A stretch of 12,210 bases of DNA from Clostridia bacterium. GTDB taxonomy: Bacteria > Bacillota > Clostridia > Oscillospirales > Acutalibacteraceae. Position 1 is the stretch's first letter, and every line of letters starts with the position of its first letter. Positions 1 through 6,454 of this stretch are shown here, piece by piece. The DNA lies in NCBI GenBank assembly GCA_017442445.1, contig JAFRZS010000152.1, positions 1-12,210 of the forward strand, given 5' to 3'. A program made the position numbers and the translations under genes. The notes below the pieces were generated by a model. It made no database searches. It was not told where the DNA came from and worked only from the letters and a program-made list of their open reading frames with translations.

Positions 1-3
1 CGC

Positions 4-84
4 TCATTTCGTACTGACGTACACGATTGTTTTTTTATGGTCAATCTCCATATTCCGTTTTACTGTATGCTCTATTTTAAGCAT
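4..84 (-). CDS. Possible 26-residue small ORF at left edge
   Basis: A short minus-strand frame runs from ATG (82-84) to TGA (4-6). It begins MLKIEHTVKRN and ends KKTIVYVSTK, and the frame stays open upstream to 123 (residues NDEKKDPVDW precede the Met). An AGAAGGA-like ribosome-binding sequence lies about 13 nt before the ATG, which is rather far. The composition looks protein-like, with alternating hydrophobic and charged residues, but I do not recognise a family. The frame is short enough to be chance, and an rRNA leader is a competing explanation for the same DNA. Confidence 0.2.
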   Translation of the reverse strand: MLKIEHTVKRNMEIDHKKTIVYVSTK

Positions 85-111
85 CCAATCAACAGGGTCC
101 TTCTTTTCGTC

Positions 112-132
112 GTTGTTTAATTTTCAAGGTGC
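112..132 (-). promoter_or_regulatory. boxA-like antitermination element in leader RNA
   Basis: On the minus strand the leader reads GCACCTTGAAAATTAAACAA. This resembles the boxA segment of Firmicutes rRNA leaders and 16S-23S spacers (core of the type CTTTGAAAACTAAAC), where NusB/NusE (S10) bind to make transcription processive. It lies about 70-90 nt after the predicted start of transcription, a sensible position for a leader boxA. The resemblance is from memory of the motif; no rRNA gene is visible to confirm it. Confidence 0.45.
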
Positions 133-136
133 GTTC

Positions 137-152
137 AAGGCTTTTCAGCCTT
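137..152 (-). other. GAAA-tetraloop hairpin in leader
   Basis: The minus strand reads AAGGCT-GAAA-AGCCTT, a perfect 6-bp stem closed by a GAAA tetraloop, immediately before the boxA-like segment. No U-tract follows it, so it is a structural leader hairpin and not a terminator. A second, imperfect stem (CCTT-GAGAA-AAGG, about 187-199) precedes it near the transcription start. Confidence 0.45.
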
Positions 153-207
153 CTCTTCTTAAGAAAAGTTCTCTTTTTTCAAGCCCCTTTTCTCAAGGCG
201 CCTGATT

Positions 208-270
208 ATCTTAACAGAAATCTCTCATAATGTCAACCCTTTTTTAATATTTTTTTATTTTTTTGCATTC
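208..270 (-). promoter_or_regulatory. Strong sigma-A promoter with UP-like A-tract
   Basis: Read on the minus strand, TTGACA (231-236) and TAAGAT (208-213) are separated by exactly 17 bp. The stretch directly upstream of the -35 (about 237-270) is nearly pure A/T with repeated A-runs, like the UP elements of very strong promoters such as those of rRNA operons. Transcription would start near 201 and run leftwards off the window. The transcribed product is not visible. The element match is seen directly; the rRNA-type assignment is inference. Confidence 0.7.
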
Positions 271-319
271 TTCTTTTCCTCGCAACCGCGTGTGTCTTAA
301 AATGCCATCATACCTTTAA

Positions 320-463
320 TACGCACTCGGAGTTTCTCTCAAAGATTTCTTTTCTGAAGACAAGGAACAAATACAACCGTTTTTACTGAGTGCACTTGAA
401 AAGCTCAATCCGCAAGAGCAACTCAAACTTGCTGAATTTATAAATGAAATGAAGAAAGATTGA
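320..463 (+). pseudogene. C-terminal remnant of XRE-family HTH regulator
   Basis: An open frame of 47 codons begins straight after an in-frame TAA (317-319) and has no start codon or ribosome-binding site. It reads YALGVSLKDFF, then an acidic and Leu-rich tail ending NEMKKD. The phrase ALGVSLKDFF is the usual last helix of a Cro/cI-type (XRE) HTH domain, and the tail resembles the short C-terminal helix of small clostridial XRE regulators. The codons just before the stop (CLKMPSYL, 293-316) may be a degraded piece of the preceding helix. The rest of the HTH domain is absent; the DNA further left belongs to the minus-strand promoter. A decayed gene is most likely. Confidence 0.55.
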
Positions 464-467
464 TTAC

Positions 468-496
468 TTGCAAAAGAAATTTGTTTGTGATAGAAT
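468..496 (+). promoter_or_regulatory. Promoter of the DtxR-like regulator
   Basis: TTGCAA (468-473) and TAGAAT (491-496) are spaced by 17 bp. The start of transcription would fall near 503, giving a leader of about 23 nt before the GTG start. The -35 partly overlaps the end of the XRE remnant, and the -10 lies inside the palindrome at 481-513. Confidence 0.55.
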
Positions 497-513
497 TAAG
501 CTATCACAAACAA
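481..513 (+). promoter_or_regulatory. Perfect 13-bp inverted repeat, candidate operator
   Basis: TTGTTTGTGATAG (481-493) is followed by a 7-nt spacer and its exact reverse complement CTATCACAAACAA (501-513). The repeat covers the -10 box and the predicted transcription start and touches the SD (512-517). Because transcription should begin within it, a DNA operator is more likely than an RNA hairpin. The obvious candidate ligand is the regulator encoded just downstream, by autoregulation. It does not match the DtxR-box or Fur-box consensus that I know. Confidence 0.5.
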
Positions 514-525
514 GGAGTAATTGAT

Positions 526-903
526 GTGAAGATACAGAAATCGTCTGAAGATTATCTCGAAACCATGCTCATTTTGAAAGAAACAAATGGCTACATTCGT
601 TCAATTGATGTTGCAAAGTTTATGAATGTCACAAAACCGAGTGTCAGCTATGCTACGAAAAGACTCCGCGAACACGGATATATTACAATGGCTGATGACG
701 GACTTATCACTCTTACCGACTCAGGTATGGAAATTGCTAAAAGAATGTATGACCGCCACAAGCTTTTATCCGACTTTTTTATTTATATGGGCGTAAGCGA
801 AGAGGTTGCAAAGGAAGATGCCTGTAAAATCGAGCATGATTTGTCAGCTGAAACCTTTAGTGTAATCGAAAAATACTGGAATAAAATCAACACCAAGGAC
901 TGA
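526..903 (+). CDS. DtxR/MntR-family metal-dependent transcriptional regulator
   Basis: Small (125 aa) DNA-binding repressor that would use bound Mn2+ or Fe2+ as co-repressor to control metal uptake. The N-terminal winged helix-turn-helix is at about residues 8-65 (recognition region VTKPSVSYATKRL). The metal-binding and dimerisation helices follow, with RHKLL and a CKIEHDLS motif. Aligned with Bacillus MntR, the ligands fall one residue later: D9, E12, H78, C100, E103 and H104. Cys100 replaces the MntR Glu99 and matches Cys102 of DtxR, so the metal site mixes both types. There is no C-terminal SH3/FeoA domain, as in MntR. The start is the GTG at 526, because AAGGAG (512-517) lies 8 nt upstream; a longer frame from TTG at 460 has no such site and would read through the promoter. 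No metal transporter is adjacent. The family is secure; the metal is not. Confidence 0.85.
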   Translation: MKIQKSSEDYLETMLILKETNGYIRSIDVAKFMNVTKPSVSYATKRLREHGYITMADDGLITLTDSGMEIAKRMYDRHKLLSDFFIYMGVSEEVAKEDACKIEHDLSAETFSVIEKYWNKINTKD

Positions 904-923
904 AAAATCCTTGGTGTTTTTTT
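889..923 (+). terminator. Intrinsic terminator of the regulator gene
   Basis: AACACCAAGGA (889-899) pairs perfectly with TCCTTGGTGTT (908-918) around an 8-nt loop and runs into seven T residues (917-923). The last codons and the TGA stop of the regulator lie in the left arm and loop. The tail on the other strand is a poorer U-tract, so it may only partly stop the convergent rhamnosidase transcript. Confidence 0.85.
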
Positions 924-924
924 G

Positions 925-3204
925 TTATATAACAAATGTTTTATTTATGCCGTTTACGACTTCTGCTTCTCTGCCGGGAAGTTTTATTTCAGCTTTAAGT
1001 GCTTCGGGAATTATAACCTGACAAAGTACCTTGCCGTCTTTTCTTTCCCATGAAACCGAAACTGTACCTTCTTTAAGATCCTGAGTTGCTTTTGCCCATT
1101 CGAGGTCTTCGGGGAAATAAGGTGCAATCACGACAGGTATATCATTTCTGCGATTGATGTTGATACCGCAGATAGTTTTGTAGAAAAGTGTATCGGGGCC
1201 TGCGAACATATTATGACAACCGCTTCCTGTCAGACGAAGTGATTCCATAAGAGTTGTACGGTCGCCTGACAACATATACATCGGGCCGGGGTATCCGTCT
1301 GTTGTTATGACTTTCCACGCAATGTCTTCTCTGCCGAATGAACAGAGTACATCAAAAATAACACGGTGACCGACGATACCGCACCAGAGGTGGTATTCTT
1401 TTTCTTCGAGTGCATTGAGAAGCTCTTTGAAAACCAAGTCACGGCAATCCTCAGGAACAATATTTTCATAAAGCGCAAATGCCTGCAGGAACTGTCCGCC
1501 CGAACCGAATCTGCCTGTTTCTCTGTCAAGGCAACGCTTGTTGAGTGCATCACGTGATACTTCCCACAGTTTGCGGTAATATGCGGCATCTTCTGTTTCG
1601 CCTAAACGGTCAGCGATATCGGCTGACAATCTCAACTGCTGACAATAGAACATTGTACCCAAAAACGGAGGGTTCTGTCTGTGTCCTTCGGGACCCGGTC
1701 TGAAGTCAACTTTCTTCATTCCCTCGGGCATATCCTCAGAGAACCAGTCGCCGAACCAGCAAGGATCAACAAAACCGTCCTGACGCTGATTTTCGTAATA
1801 TTCAAGATGCTCTTTGAGTGTCTGATAATGATAACGAAGCAAGTCAACATCTGAATAACGCTCGTCAACCGCTGTCATAAATGACTGATATGCAACGTTA
1901 TAATCAATGGTTGTACGCTTGTTAAACTGAAGGTGAATAGGTGCTATATAGTTGATAGCTTTATACGGCAAACGGCTTAATCTTACATCTTCAAGCAAGG
2001 AATGATAAAGATTGTGCATATCAAAATTGTATGTCATCGCCTGAGCAACTATCTGCGCATCACCAAGCCATGCTTTACGTTCATTTCTCTGCGGACAGTC
2101 TATCGGCACACCCATAAGACAAGCAAGCATTGTTCTTACATACATTTCATGAAGAAGATTTACCTTTTCGTTACTGCAGGAGAATGTACCTGTTGTCTTT
2201 ACATCGGAATGTATAACACAGCTTTCAGCTGAAATTACTTCGATATCGGGTGAAGATAAAGTCACCATCATATATCTGTAGCCGTGCCAGATAAAACGCG
2301 GCTGACAAAGATGCTCCTCGCCCTCTGTGAGAATGAAATTATCGCAGGATAATGCGGCAAGAAGACTTTTTGTATCAAGAGTTCCGTCTTCGTTGATATG
2401 TTCAGCGTGGTTGAACTGAACCATGTCGCCGTCGTGTCCTTTAACCTTAATTCTCGGGATTGCGGCACCGTTTTCGCCGAAATCGTAGATAGTCTGATTT
2501 TCGGAAAGCTTCCAACTCTTTACAGGCTCCAATACTTTGCAGATACGGATAGGCGGTGCGTAAGACTCAACGATGTTATCCGTCGGAGGTTCTGCAATTA
2601 TTGCATTTTTCCATGCGGAATAATCGAAACCTTTTTCTCTCCAGTTGCTCGGTACAAGACGGAAGTCTGATTCTTCACCATCAAACATTTCGCTGAAAGT
2701 TATGCAACCATCGTGACAACACCATGTTTCATCAGTTTCAAAAACATCTGTTGTGCCGTCTTTGTATGTAACGGAAAGCTGTGCCGCCATACGGGGATTG
2801 CCGTACCAGAACTGTTGCCAGCCCCACCACTTCGGGAGAGGTGCAAACCAACCTGCACCAAGCTCAGCACAGATGACATTTTTACCTGAAATAAGCAGGT
2901 CGGTTACATCATAAACATCATAGCGTGTAAGATTATAGTAATCTGAAAGCACAGGTGCAAAAACACGCATCTCGTCGGGCTTTTTATTATTGAGCCATAC
3001 CTCATAAAAACCGAGACCGCTGATTTTCAATTCGGCACTTTCGATGTCCGATTTTAAAACAAAATCTTTACGGAACATCGCAGACCCGTTTTCAACCTTT
3101 GCCGTTTCACGGAGTGCCTTGTCTTTTTCTTCTGTATATTCTTCATATTTCCACGGACTGAGCTTTGCTTCATTCTGCGCAATCCAACATACGTCTTTAA
3201 ACAT
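925..3204 (-). CDS. Alpha-L-rhamnosidase, glycoside hydrolase family 78
   Basis: Inverting hydrolase (759 aa) that removes terminal alpha-L-rhamnose from plant glycosides, pectin-derived or other polysaccharide fragments. The order is as in GH78: N-terminal beta-sandwich domains to about residue 330 (a concanavalin-like region with FYEVWLN and GAGWF), an (alpha/alpha)6 barrel, and a C-terminal beta domain after about residue 680. The family motif at about residues 369-382, DCPQRNERKAWLGD, carries the proposed general acid Glu375 and the conserved Asp369 and Asp382; Asn replaces the common Asp just before Glu375. TTLMES near residue 650 holds the probable general base Glu654. There is no signal peptide, so the substrate is probably an imported oligosaccharide. 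The start is the second ATG (3204), because GAGG (3211-3214) lies 6 nt before it; the upstream ATG at 3216 overlaps that site. It has its own promoter and no sugar transporter or rhamnose-catabolic neighbour in view. Confidence 0.9.
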   Translation of the reverse strand: MFKDVCWIAQNEAKLSPWKYEEYTEEKDKALRETAKVENGSAMFRKDFVLKSDIESAELKISGLGFYEVWLNNKKPDEMRVFAPVLSDYYNLTRYDVYDVTDLLISGKNVICAELGAGWFAPLPKWWGWQQFWYGNPRMAAQLSVTYKDGTTDVFETDETWCCHDGCITFSEMFDGEESDFRLVPSNWREKGFDYSAWKNAIIAEPPTDNIVESYAPPIRICKVLEPVKSWKLSENQTIYDFGENGAAIPRIKVKGHDGDMVQFNHAEHINEDGTLDTKSLLAALSCDNFILTEGEEHLCQPRFIWHGYRYMMVTLSSPDIEVISAESCVIHSDVKTTGTFSCSNEKVNLLHEMYVRTMLACLMGVPIDCPQRNERKAWLGDAQIVAQAMTYNFDMHNLYHSLLEDVRLSRLPYKAINYIAPIHLQFNKRTTIDYNVAYQSFMTAVDERYSDVDLLRYHYQTLKEHLEYYENQRQDGFVDPCWFGDWFSEDMPEGMKKVDFRPGPEGHRQNPPFLGTMFYCQQLRLSADIADRLGETEDAAYYRKLWEVSRDALNKRCLDRETGRFGSGGQFLQAFALYENIVPEDCRDLVFKELLNALEEKEYHLWCGIVGHRVIFDVLCSFGREDIAWKVITTDGYPGPMYMLSGDRTTLMESLRLTGSGCHNMFAGPDTLFYKTICGININRRNDIPVVIAPYFPEDLEWAKATQDLKEGTVSVSWERKDGKVLCQVIIPEALKAEIKLPGREAEVVNGINKTFVI

Positions 3205-3233
3205 AACACACCTCATTTGTGATATTTTCTTTC

Positions 3234-3262
3234 ATTTTACCGACCGTCTCTGTTTTTGTCAA
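3234..3262 (-). promoter_or_regulatory. Promoter of the rhamnosidase gene
   Basis: On the minus strand a perfect -35 TTGACA (3257-3262) and a -10 TAAAAT (3234-3239) are separated by 17 bp. Transcription should start near 3227, giving a leader of about 20 nt before the ATG at 3204. There is little room for leader-based control. No obvious operator palindrome is visible. Confidence 0.75.
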
Positions 3263-3281
3263 TAGAAAAAAGGTTAACAGT

Positions 3282-3332
3282 TTTAAAAAAATCTGCAGAC
3301 AAAACACCTTTGCGGTGAATGACTGCAGATTT
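3282..3332 (-). terminator. Intrinsic terminator at end of the nusA-infB-ribF operon
   Basis: AAATCTGCAG and CTGCAGATTT (3289-3298 and 3323-3332) form a perfect 10-bp stem. The enclosed segment contains a small inner hairpin (CACC/GGTG around TTTGC). On the minus strand the stem is followed by a run of T residues (3285-3291), so it ends the operon after ribF. The base of the stem includes the ribF stop codon. A T-run also lies on the plus-strand side, so it may work in both directions. Confidence 0.85.
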
Positions 3333-4191
3333 ATTTTTTTGCGATTGAAATATCATTTTTAATCTGATTTTTCAAATCGTTGAGTGAGTCAAACTGTCTT
3401 TCGGGTCTGATGAATTTTTCGAGATTTACTTCAATAACCTCGCCATAAATATCTTTTGAAAAATCTATGATGTGTGTTTCGGATAAAAATATATTTGTTC
3501 CGATTGTCGGTCTTAAACCGATGTTTGTTATTGCCTTGTATTCCTTGCCGTCATAAATCACGCTTGATTTATATACACCGAATTTCGGCACAATAAGTTC
3601 GTCGGGGTAAATCTGATTTGCTGTCGGTGTCTGTAATGTTGTTGAGCCCCTTTTATCGCCGTGAATAACTTCGGCTCTGTAACAGAACTTATATCCCAAT
3701 AATTCGTTTGCAACATCAATTTCACCGTCCGCAATTTTTTTGCGTATTCTTGTGGAGCTTATTACCTCACCGTCACATTCAATAGGCTCTGCAACAGATA
3801 AGATTATCCCGTTTTTTTCGCAGAGATTTCTGAGTAAGTCCACATCACCTTTTTTGTCTTTGCCGAAGGTGTAATTAAATCCGCAGGAAATCTTGTCGGG
3901 TGAAAATTTTCGGAGTAATATTTTCTCAAAAAAATCTGTCGCCGAAAGCTCACAGATTTCTTCCATTTTTAGTCTTGCAATCTTTATATTTTTCTCTGCA
4001 AGTTTTTCATCCGTAATTTCATTCTGCAACAGCTTAAATCTTTTTTTATCCGAAAAAAATTCTGCAGGGTGGATATCAAATGTCACAAGTGTTGTTTCAT
4101 ACCCGCCGCTTTTTCCGTTTTCTAAAACCGTCTGATGTCCTTTATGCAAACCGTCAAAGCTACCCAAGCATATACACTTTTTCTTTTTCAA
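3331..4191 (-). CDS. ribF: Bifunctional riboflavin kinase / FAD synthetase
   Basis: Cytoplasmic enzyme (286 aa) that phosphorylates riboflavin to FMN and then adenylylates FMN to FAD. The N-terminal nucleotidyltransferase domain has GSFDGLHKGH (10-19), the FAD-synthetase motif CGFNYTFG (103-110) and SSTRIR (145-150). The C-terminal kinase domain has PTAN (189-192), ITNIGLRPT (221-229) and Glu238 in SETH. In the family motif TFDPHP the first Pro is Ile here (TFDIHP). The start is a TTG at 4191 whose last two bases share the truB TGA stop, with GGTGG just upstream; this implies translational coupling. The protein begins directly at the first beta strand and is a little short at the N-terminus for the family. 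It is the last gene of the operon; the rpsO often found next in Firmicutes is absent. Confidence 0.93.
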   Translation of the reverse strand: MKKKKCICLGSFDGLHKGHQTVLENGKSGGYETTLVTFDIHPAEFFSDKKRFKLLQNEITDEKLAEKNIKIARLKMEEICELSATDFFEKILLRKFSPDKISCGFNYTFGKDKKGDVDLLRNLCEKNGIILSVAEPIECDGEVISSTRIRKKIADGEIDVANELLGYKFCYRAEVIHGDKRGSTTLQTPTANQIYPDELIVPKFGVYKSSVIYDGKEYKAITNIGLRPTIGTNIFLSETHIIDFSKDIYGEVIEVNLEKFIRPERQFDSLNDLKNQIKNDISIAKK

Positions 4192-5075
4192 TCTACCACC
4201 AGCTTTTTTACGGAAAGTTCTTCACTTCCCTCTTTAATTTCTCCTATGCCGAGAAACTTTTTCTCGGGTGAATATACTCTGAAATATCCCGTTCCCGAAA
4301 TATTTCTCAATCTTTCAAGCGCTAACTGTCCGCCGTTTTTAAAACGAGTTGCCTGTGCGGGACTTACTGTAACTGACGGATAAATTCTCATCGCTTCTTC
4401 AACGGGAATTATCAGGCTTTCAAGTCGGTCTTCTTTTACAGCTTCTTCAATTTCTTCAAGTGTATGCGCACATTCAATATCAAAGCCGTTTGCCGAAGTC
4501 CTTTCAAGACTCGTCATCACCGCTCCGCAACCTAATTTTTGTCCGATATCATCTGACAAAGTTCTGATATATGTTCCCGCAGAACAGGTTACATCAATTT
4601 CATATTCGTTGCCGATTACCGATAAAAGCTCTGCTTTAAAAATTGTAACCGTTCTTGCTTCTCTTTCAAGCTCAATGCCTTTTCTTGCAAGTTCATAAAG
4701 ACGGACTCCGTCTTTTTTTATTGCTGAATACATCGGCGGAATCTGTTTTATTTCACCGACAAATTCCGACAAAACTTTTCTGAAATCTTCCTTAGTTACA
4801 TTCACTTCATTCTCTGAAAGAATGTTACCCGTAATATCAAGAGTATCGGAGGTTTTGCCTAAAAGAATTTTTGCACGGTAGCTTTTATTTGCTGTCGGAA
4901 GAAGCTCAATAAAACGGGTTGCCCCACCTAACATCACAGGAAGGACACCCGTAGCCATCGGATCAAGTGTTCCTGTATGACCCGCTTTTTTTATTGATAT
5001 AATTCTTCTTAATTTATTGACAGCGAAAAACGAGGTTATATCCTCACCTTTTTTTAAAACGATAATGCCGTTCAT
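4188..5075 (-). CDS. truB: tRNA pseudouridine(55) synthase
   Basis: Converts U55 to pseudouridine in the T-loop of elongator tRNAs. The 295-residue protein carries the TruB signature GHTGTLDP (32-39) with catalytic Asp38, then GVLPVMLG, the PPMYSAIKKDG segment, and the CSAGTYIRTLSDDIG motif of the active-site wall. The C-terminal ~70 residues resemble the TruB C-terminal/PUA-like domain (TGYFRVYSPEKKFLGIG). The start ATG lies 4 nt after nrnA, and its SD (AGAGG) is inside the end of nrnA. The 3' end overlaps ribF by 4 nt. It follows the usual clostridial order rbfA-nrnA-truB-ribF. Confidence 0.95.
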   Translation of the reverse strand: MNGIIVLKKGEDITSFFAVNKLRRIISIKKAGHTGTLDPMATGVLPVMLGGATRFIELLPTANKSYRAKILLGKTSDTLDITGNILSENEVNVTKEDFRKVLSEFVGEIKQIPPMYSAIKKDGVRLYELARKGIELEREARTVTIFKAELLSVIGNEYEIDVTCSAGTYIRTLSDDIGQKLGCGAVMTSLERTSANGFDIECAHTLEEIEEAVKEDRLESLIIPVEEAMRIYPSVTVSPAQATRFKNGGQLALERLRNISGTGYFRVYSPEKKFLGIGEIKEGSEELSVKKLVVD

Positions 5076-5079
5076 TTTT

Positions 5080-6036
5080 TTAATCCTCTAAACTTGCTTC
5101 TATATTCTTTAAAAGCTCATCTAAAACATCATCAAGGCTTCCGAAAATTTCACAGCCTGCGGCTCTCGGATGACCGCCGCCGCCCATAGCGGCACAGATT
5201 TTTGCGGCATCATAGGGAGCATGTGTGCGGAGTGAAACTTTAAAACGATTTTCAGCCTTCTGCTTTATTGATGCACCAATCTGTACCCCCTCAATCTGTC
5301 GGGGAATCGCACAGATTGCATCTGTATCGCTTTCCTTGGCTCCGCTTTTTTCATACATATCCTGCATGATTGTCAGCACTGCACAACGGCCGTCAAAATA
5401 CATTTTCAGGGTATCTAATGCAAGTTTTTCAAGTCGCATATATTCCCTTGATTTTGTTTCAAACATAAGACGATTTATTTTTTCAATATCGGCACCCTTT
5501 TCCATAACCTTTGATGCGATAATGTGTGTCTTTGCTGTCGTATTTGTGAAACGGAAACAGCCTGTATCGGTTGAAATTCCTGTATAAATACAATCGGCAA
5601 TCGCCTTATTAGCTTCAACACCCAAGTGTGCCAAAAGCTCATATACCACCTCACAAGCCGCTGCGGCTGAGGAGTCAAGAAGCGTATTTTCAGCGAACAT
5701 TGTGTTTGAGCCGTGATGATCAATATTCAGTTTGATTTTGTTTTCGTATTTCTTTGCGTATTCGTCGCCTAATAATTTTATATCGGCAACATCAACTGCA
5801 ACAAAATTTTCCGCTTCAAAGCTTTCATTAAAAACACAGTCTGTAAGATACGAAAATTTTCTCGGTATTTCACATGAACAATCCACTCTTGCTCTCTTGC
5901 CAAGTGCCTTCAAAGCACGGCAGAGTGCAAATCCGCTGCCTAAAGTATCGCCGTCGGGATTTGCGTGGCAAAGAATAATGATATTATTCATACTGAGTAA
6001 AAGCTCAGCCGCTTTTTCAAAACTGACTAAAGACAT
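5080..6036 (-). CDS. nrnA: DHH-family nanoRNase / pAp phosphatase
   Basis: DHH/DHHA1 phosphoesterase (318 aa) that degrades very short RNAs from the 5' end and dephosphorylates 3'-phosphoadenosine 5'-phosphate (pAp). The metal-binding motifs are all present: HANPDGD (24-30), Asp82, the DHH triad (106-108) and STDTG (155-159). The C-terminal DHHA1 domain has the nucleic-acid-binding loop GGGGHPRAAG (285-294). NrnA takes the place of oligoribonuclease in Firmicutes. It is separated from rbfA by 5 nt and from truB by 4 nt, so it is co-translated with the operon. Only a weak purine-rich SD is visible before its ATG, which suggests coupling to rbfA translation. Confidence 0.92.
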   Translation of the reverse strand: MSLVSFEKAAELLLSMNNIIILCHANPDGDTLGSGFALCRALKALGKRARVDCSCEIPRKFSYLTDCVFNESFEAENFVAVDVADIKLLGDEYAKKYENKIKLNIDHHGSNTMFAENTLLDSSAAAACEVVYELLAHLGVEANKAIADCIYTGISTDTGCFRFTNTTAKTHIIASKVMEKGADIEKINRLMFETKSREYMRLEKLALDTLKMYFDGRCAVLTIMQDMYEKSGAKESDTDAICAIPRQIEGVQIGASIKQKAENRFKVSLRTHAPYDAAKICAAMGGGGHPRAAGCEIFGSLDDVLDELLKNIEASLED

Positions 6037-6041
6037 ATTTT

Positions 6042-6380
6042 TTATACTTCTTTCTTAAAATCTTCAAATAATTTAATTGCGTGTTCAACGGAGTCATCTG
6101 CAACAAATTTAATTTCAGGAGTTTTTCTCAGATGAAGTCTGTTTCCGACTTCTCTGCGAATATATCCTGCAGCGCTGTTAAGACCGACAACAGCTTCCTT
6201 TGCTGTGTCAATCCCTTCCATAGCGCTGACATAAACTTTAGCATAGGAAAGGTCACCGCTGACTTTAACTCTGACAACAGTGAGCATACCCTTGATTCTG
6301 GGGTCTTTCAGCTCTCGCATAATAGCGATAACCTCTCTCTTGATATCCTCCGATGCACGATCTACTCTGAAACTCGGCAT
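6042..6380 (-). CDS. rbfA: 30S ribosome-binding factor A
   Basis: Small (112 aa) KH-like protein that binds immature 30S subunits and helps 16S rRNA 5'-end maturation and cold adaptation. It begins RVDRASEDIKREV and has the family pattern LKDPRIKGMLTV, the VKVSGDLSYAKVYVS strands and the C-terminal LRKTPEIKFVADDSVEHA. AAAGGA (6390-6395) sits 9 nt before the ATG. Unlike the other genes of the operon it is not tightly coupled to its upstream neighbour: 314 nt of repeat-rich sequence separates it from infB. Confidence 0.95.
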   Translation of the reverse strand: MPSFRVDRASEDIKREVIAIMRELKDPRIKGMLTVVRVKVSGDLSYAKVYVSAMEGIDTAKEAVVGLNSAAGYIRREVGNRLHLRKTPEIKFVADDSVEHAIKLFEDFKKEV

Positions 6381-6402
6381 ATTTTTTTATCCTTTCATAG
6401 TT

Positions 6403-6416
6403 GCCGCAGTTGCGGC
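6403..6416 (-). other. GC-rich palindrome upstream of rbfA
   Basis: GCCGCA and TGCGGC form a perfect palindrome around a 2-nt centre, read the same way in the transcript. It would fold as a GC-rich hairpin ending about 7 nt upstream of the rbfA ribosome-binding site. There is no T-run directly after it on the minus strand, so it is probably not a terminator; it may mark the edge of the inserted repeats or affect rbfA translation. Confidence 0.4.
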
Positions 6417-6419
6417 GGA

Positions 6420-6449
6420 ATGCAGAATGCAGAATGCAAAATGCAGAAT
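6420..6449. repeat. Heptamer direct repeat (ATGCAGA x4)
   Basis: Four consecutive 7-nt units read ATGCAGA, ATGCAGA, ATGCAAA and ATGCAGA, then ATT. Read on the other strand it is the TTCTGCAT-type simple repeat that I recall as common between genes of gut Clostridia, where it produces spurious peptides like NSAFCILHSAF. It is flanked by the palindrome at 6403-6416 and the hairpin at 6455-6469. Confidence 0.75.
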
Positions 6450-6454
6450 TTCGG

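Noticed and set aside
481..513. Palindrome as an RNA terminator or attenuator hairpin
   Set aside because: There is no T-run after it, and transcription from the visible promoter should begin inside it, so the full hairpin would not be in the RNA.
460..525. TTG start at 460 for the DtxR-like regulator
   Set aside because: That extension reads through the promoter and palindrome, overlaps the XRE remnant stop and lacks an SD; the GTG at 526 has AAGGAG 8 nt upstream and gives the normal family N-terminus.
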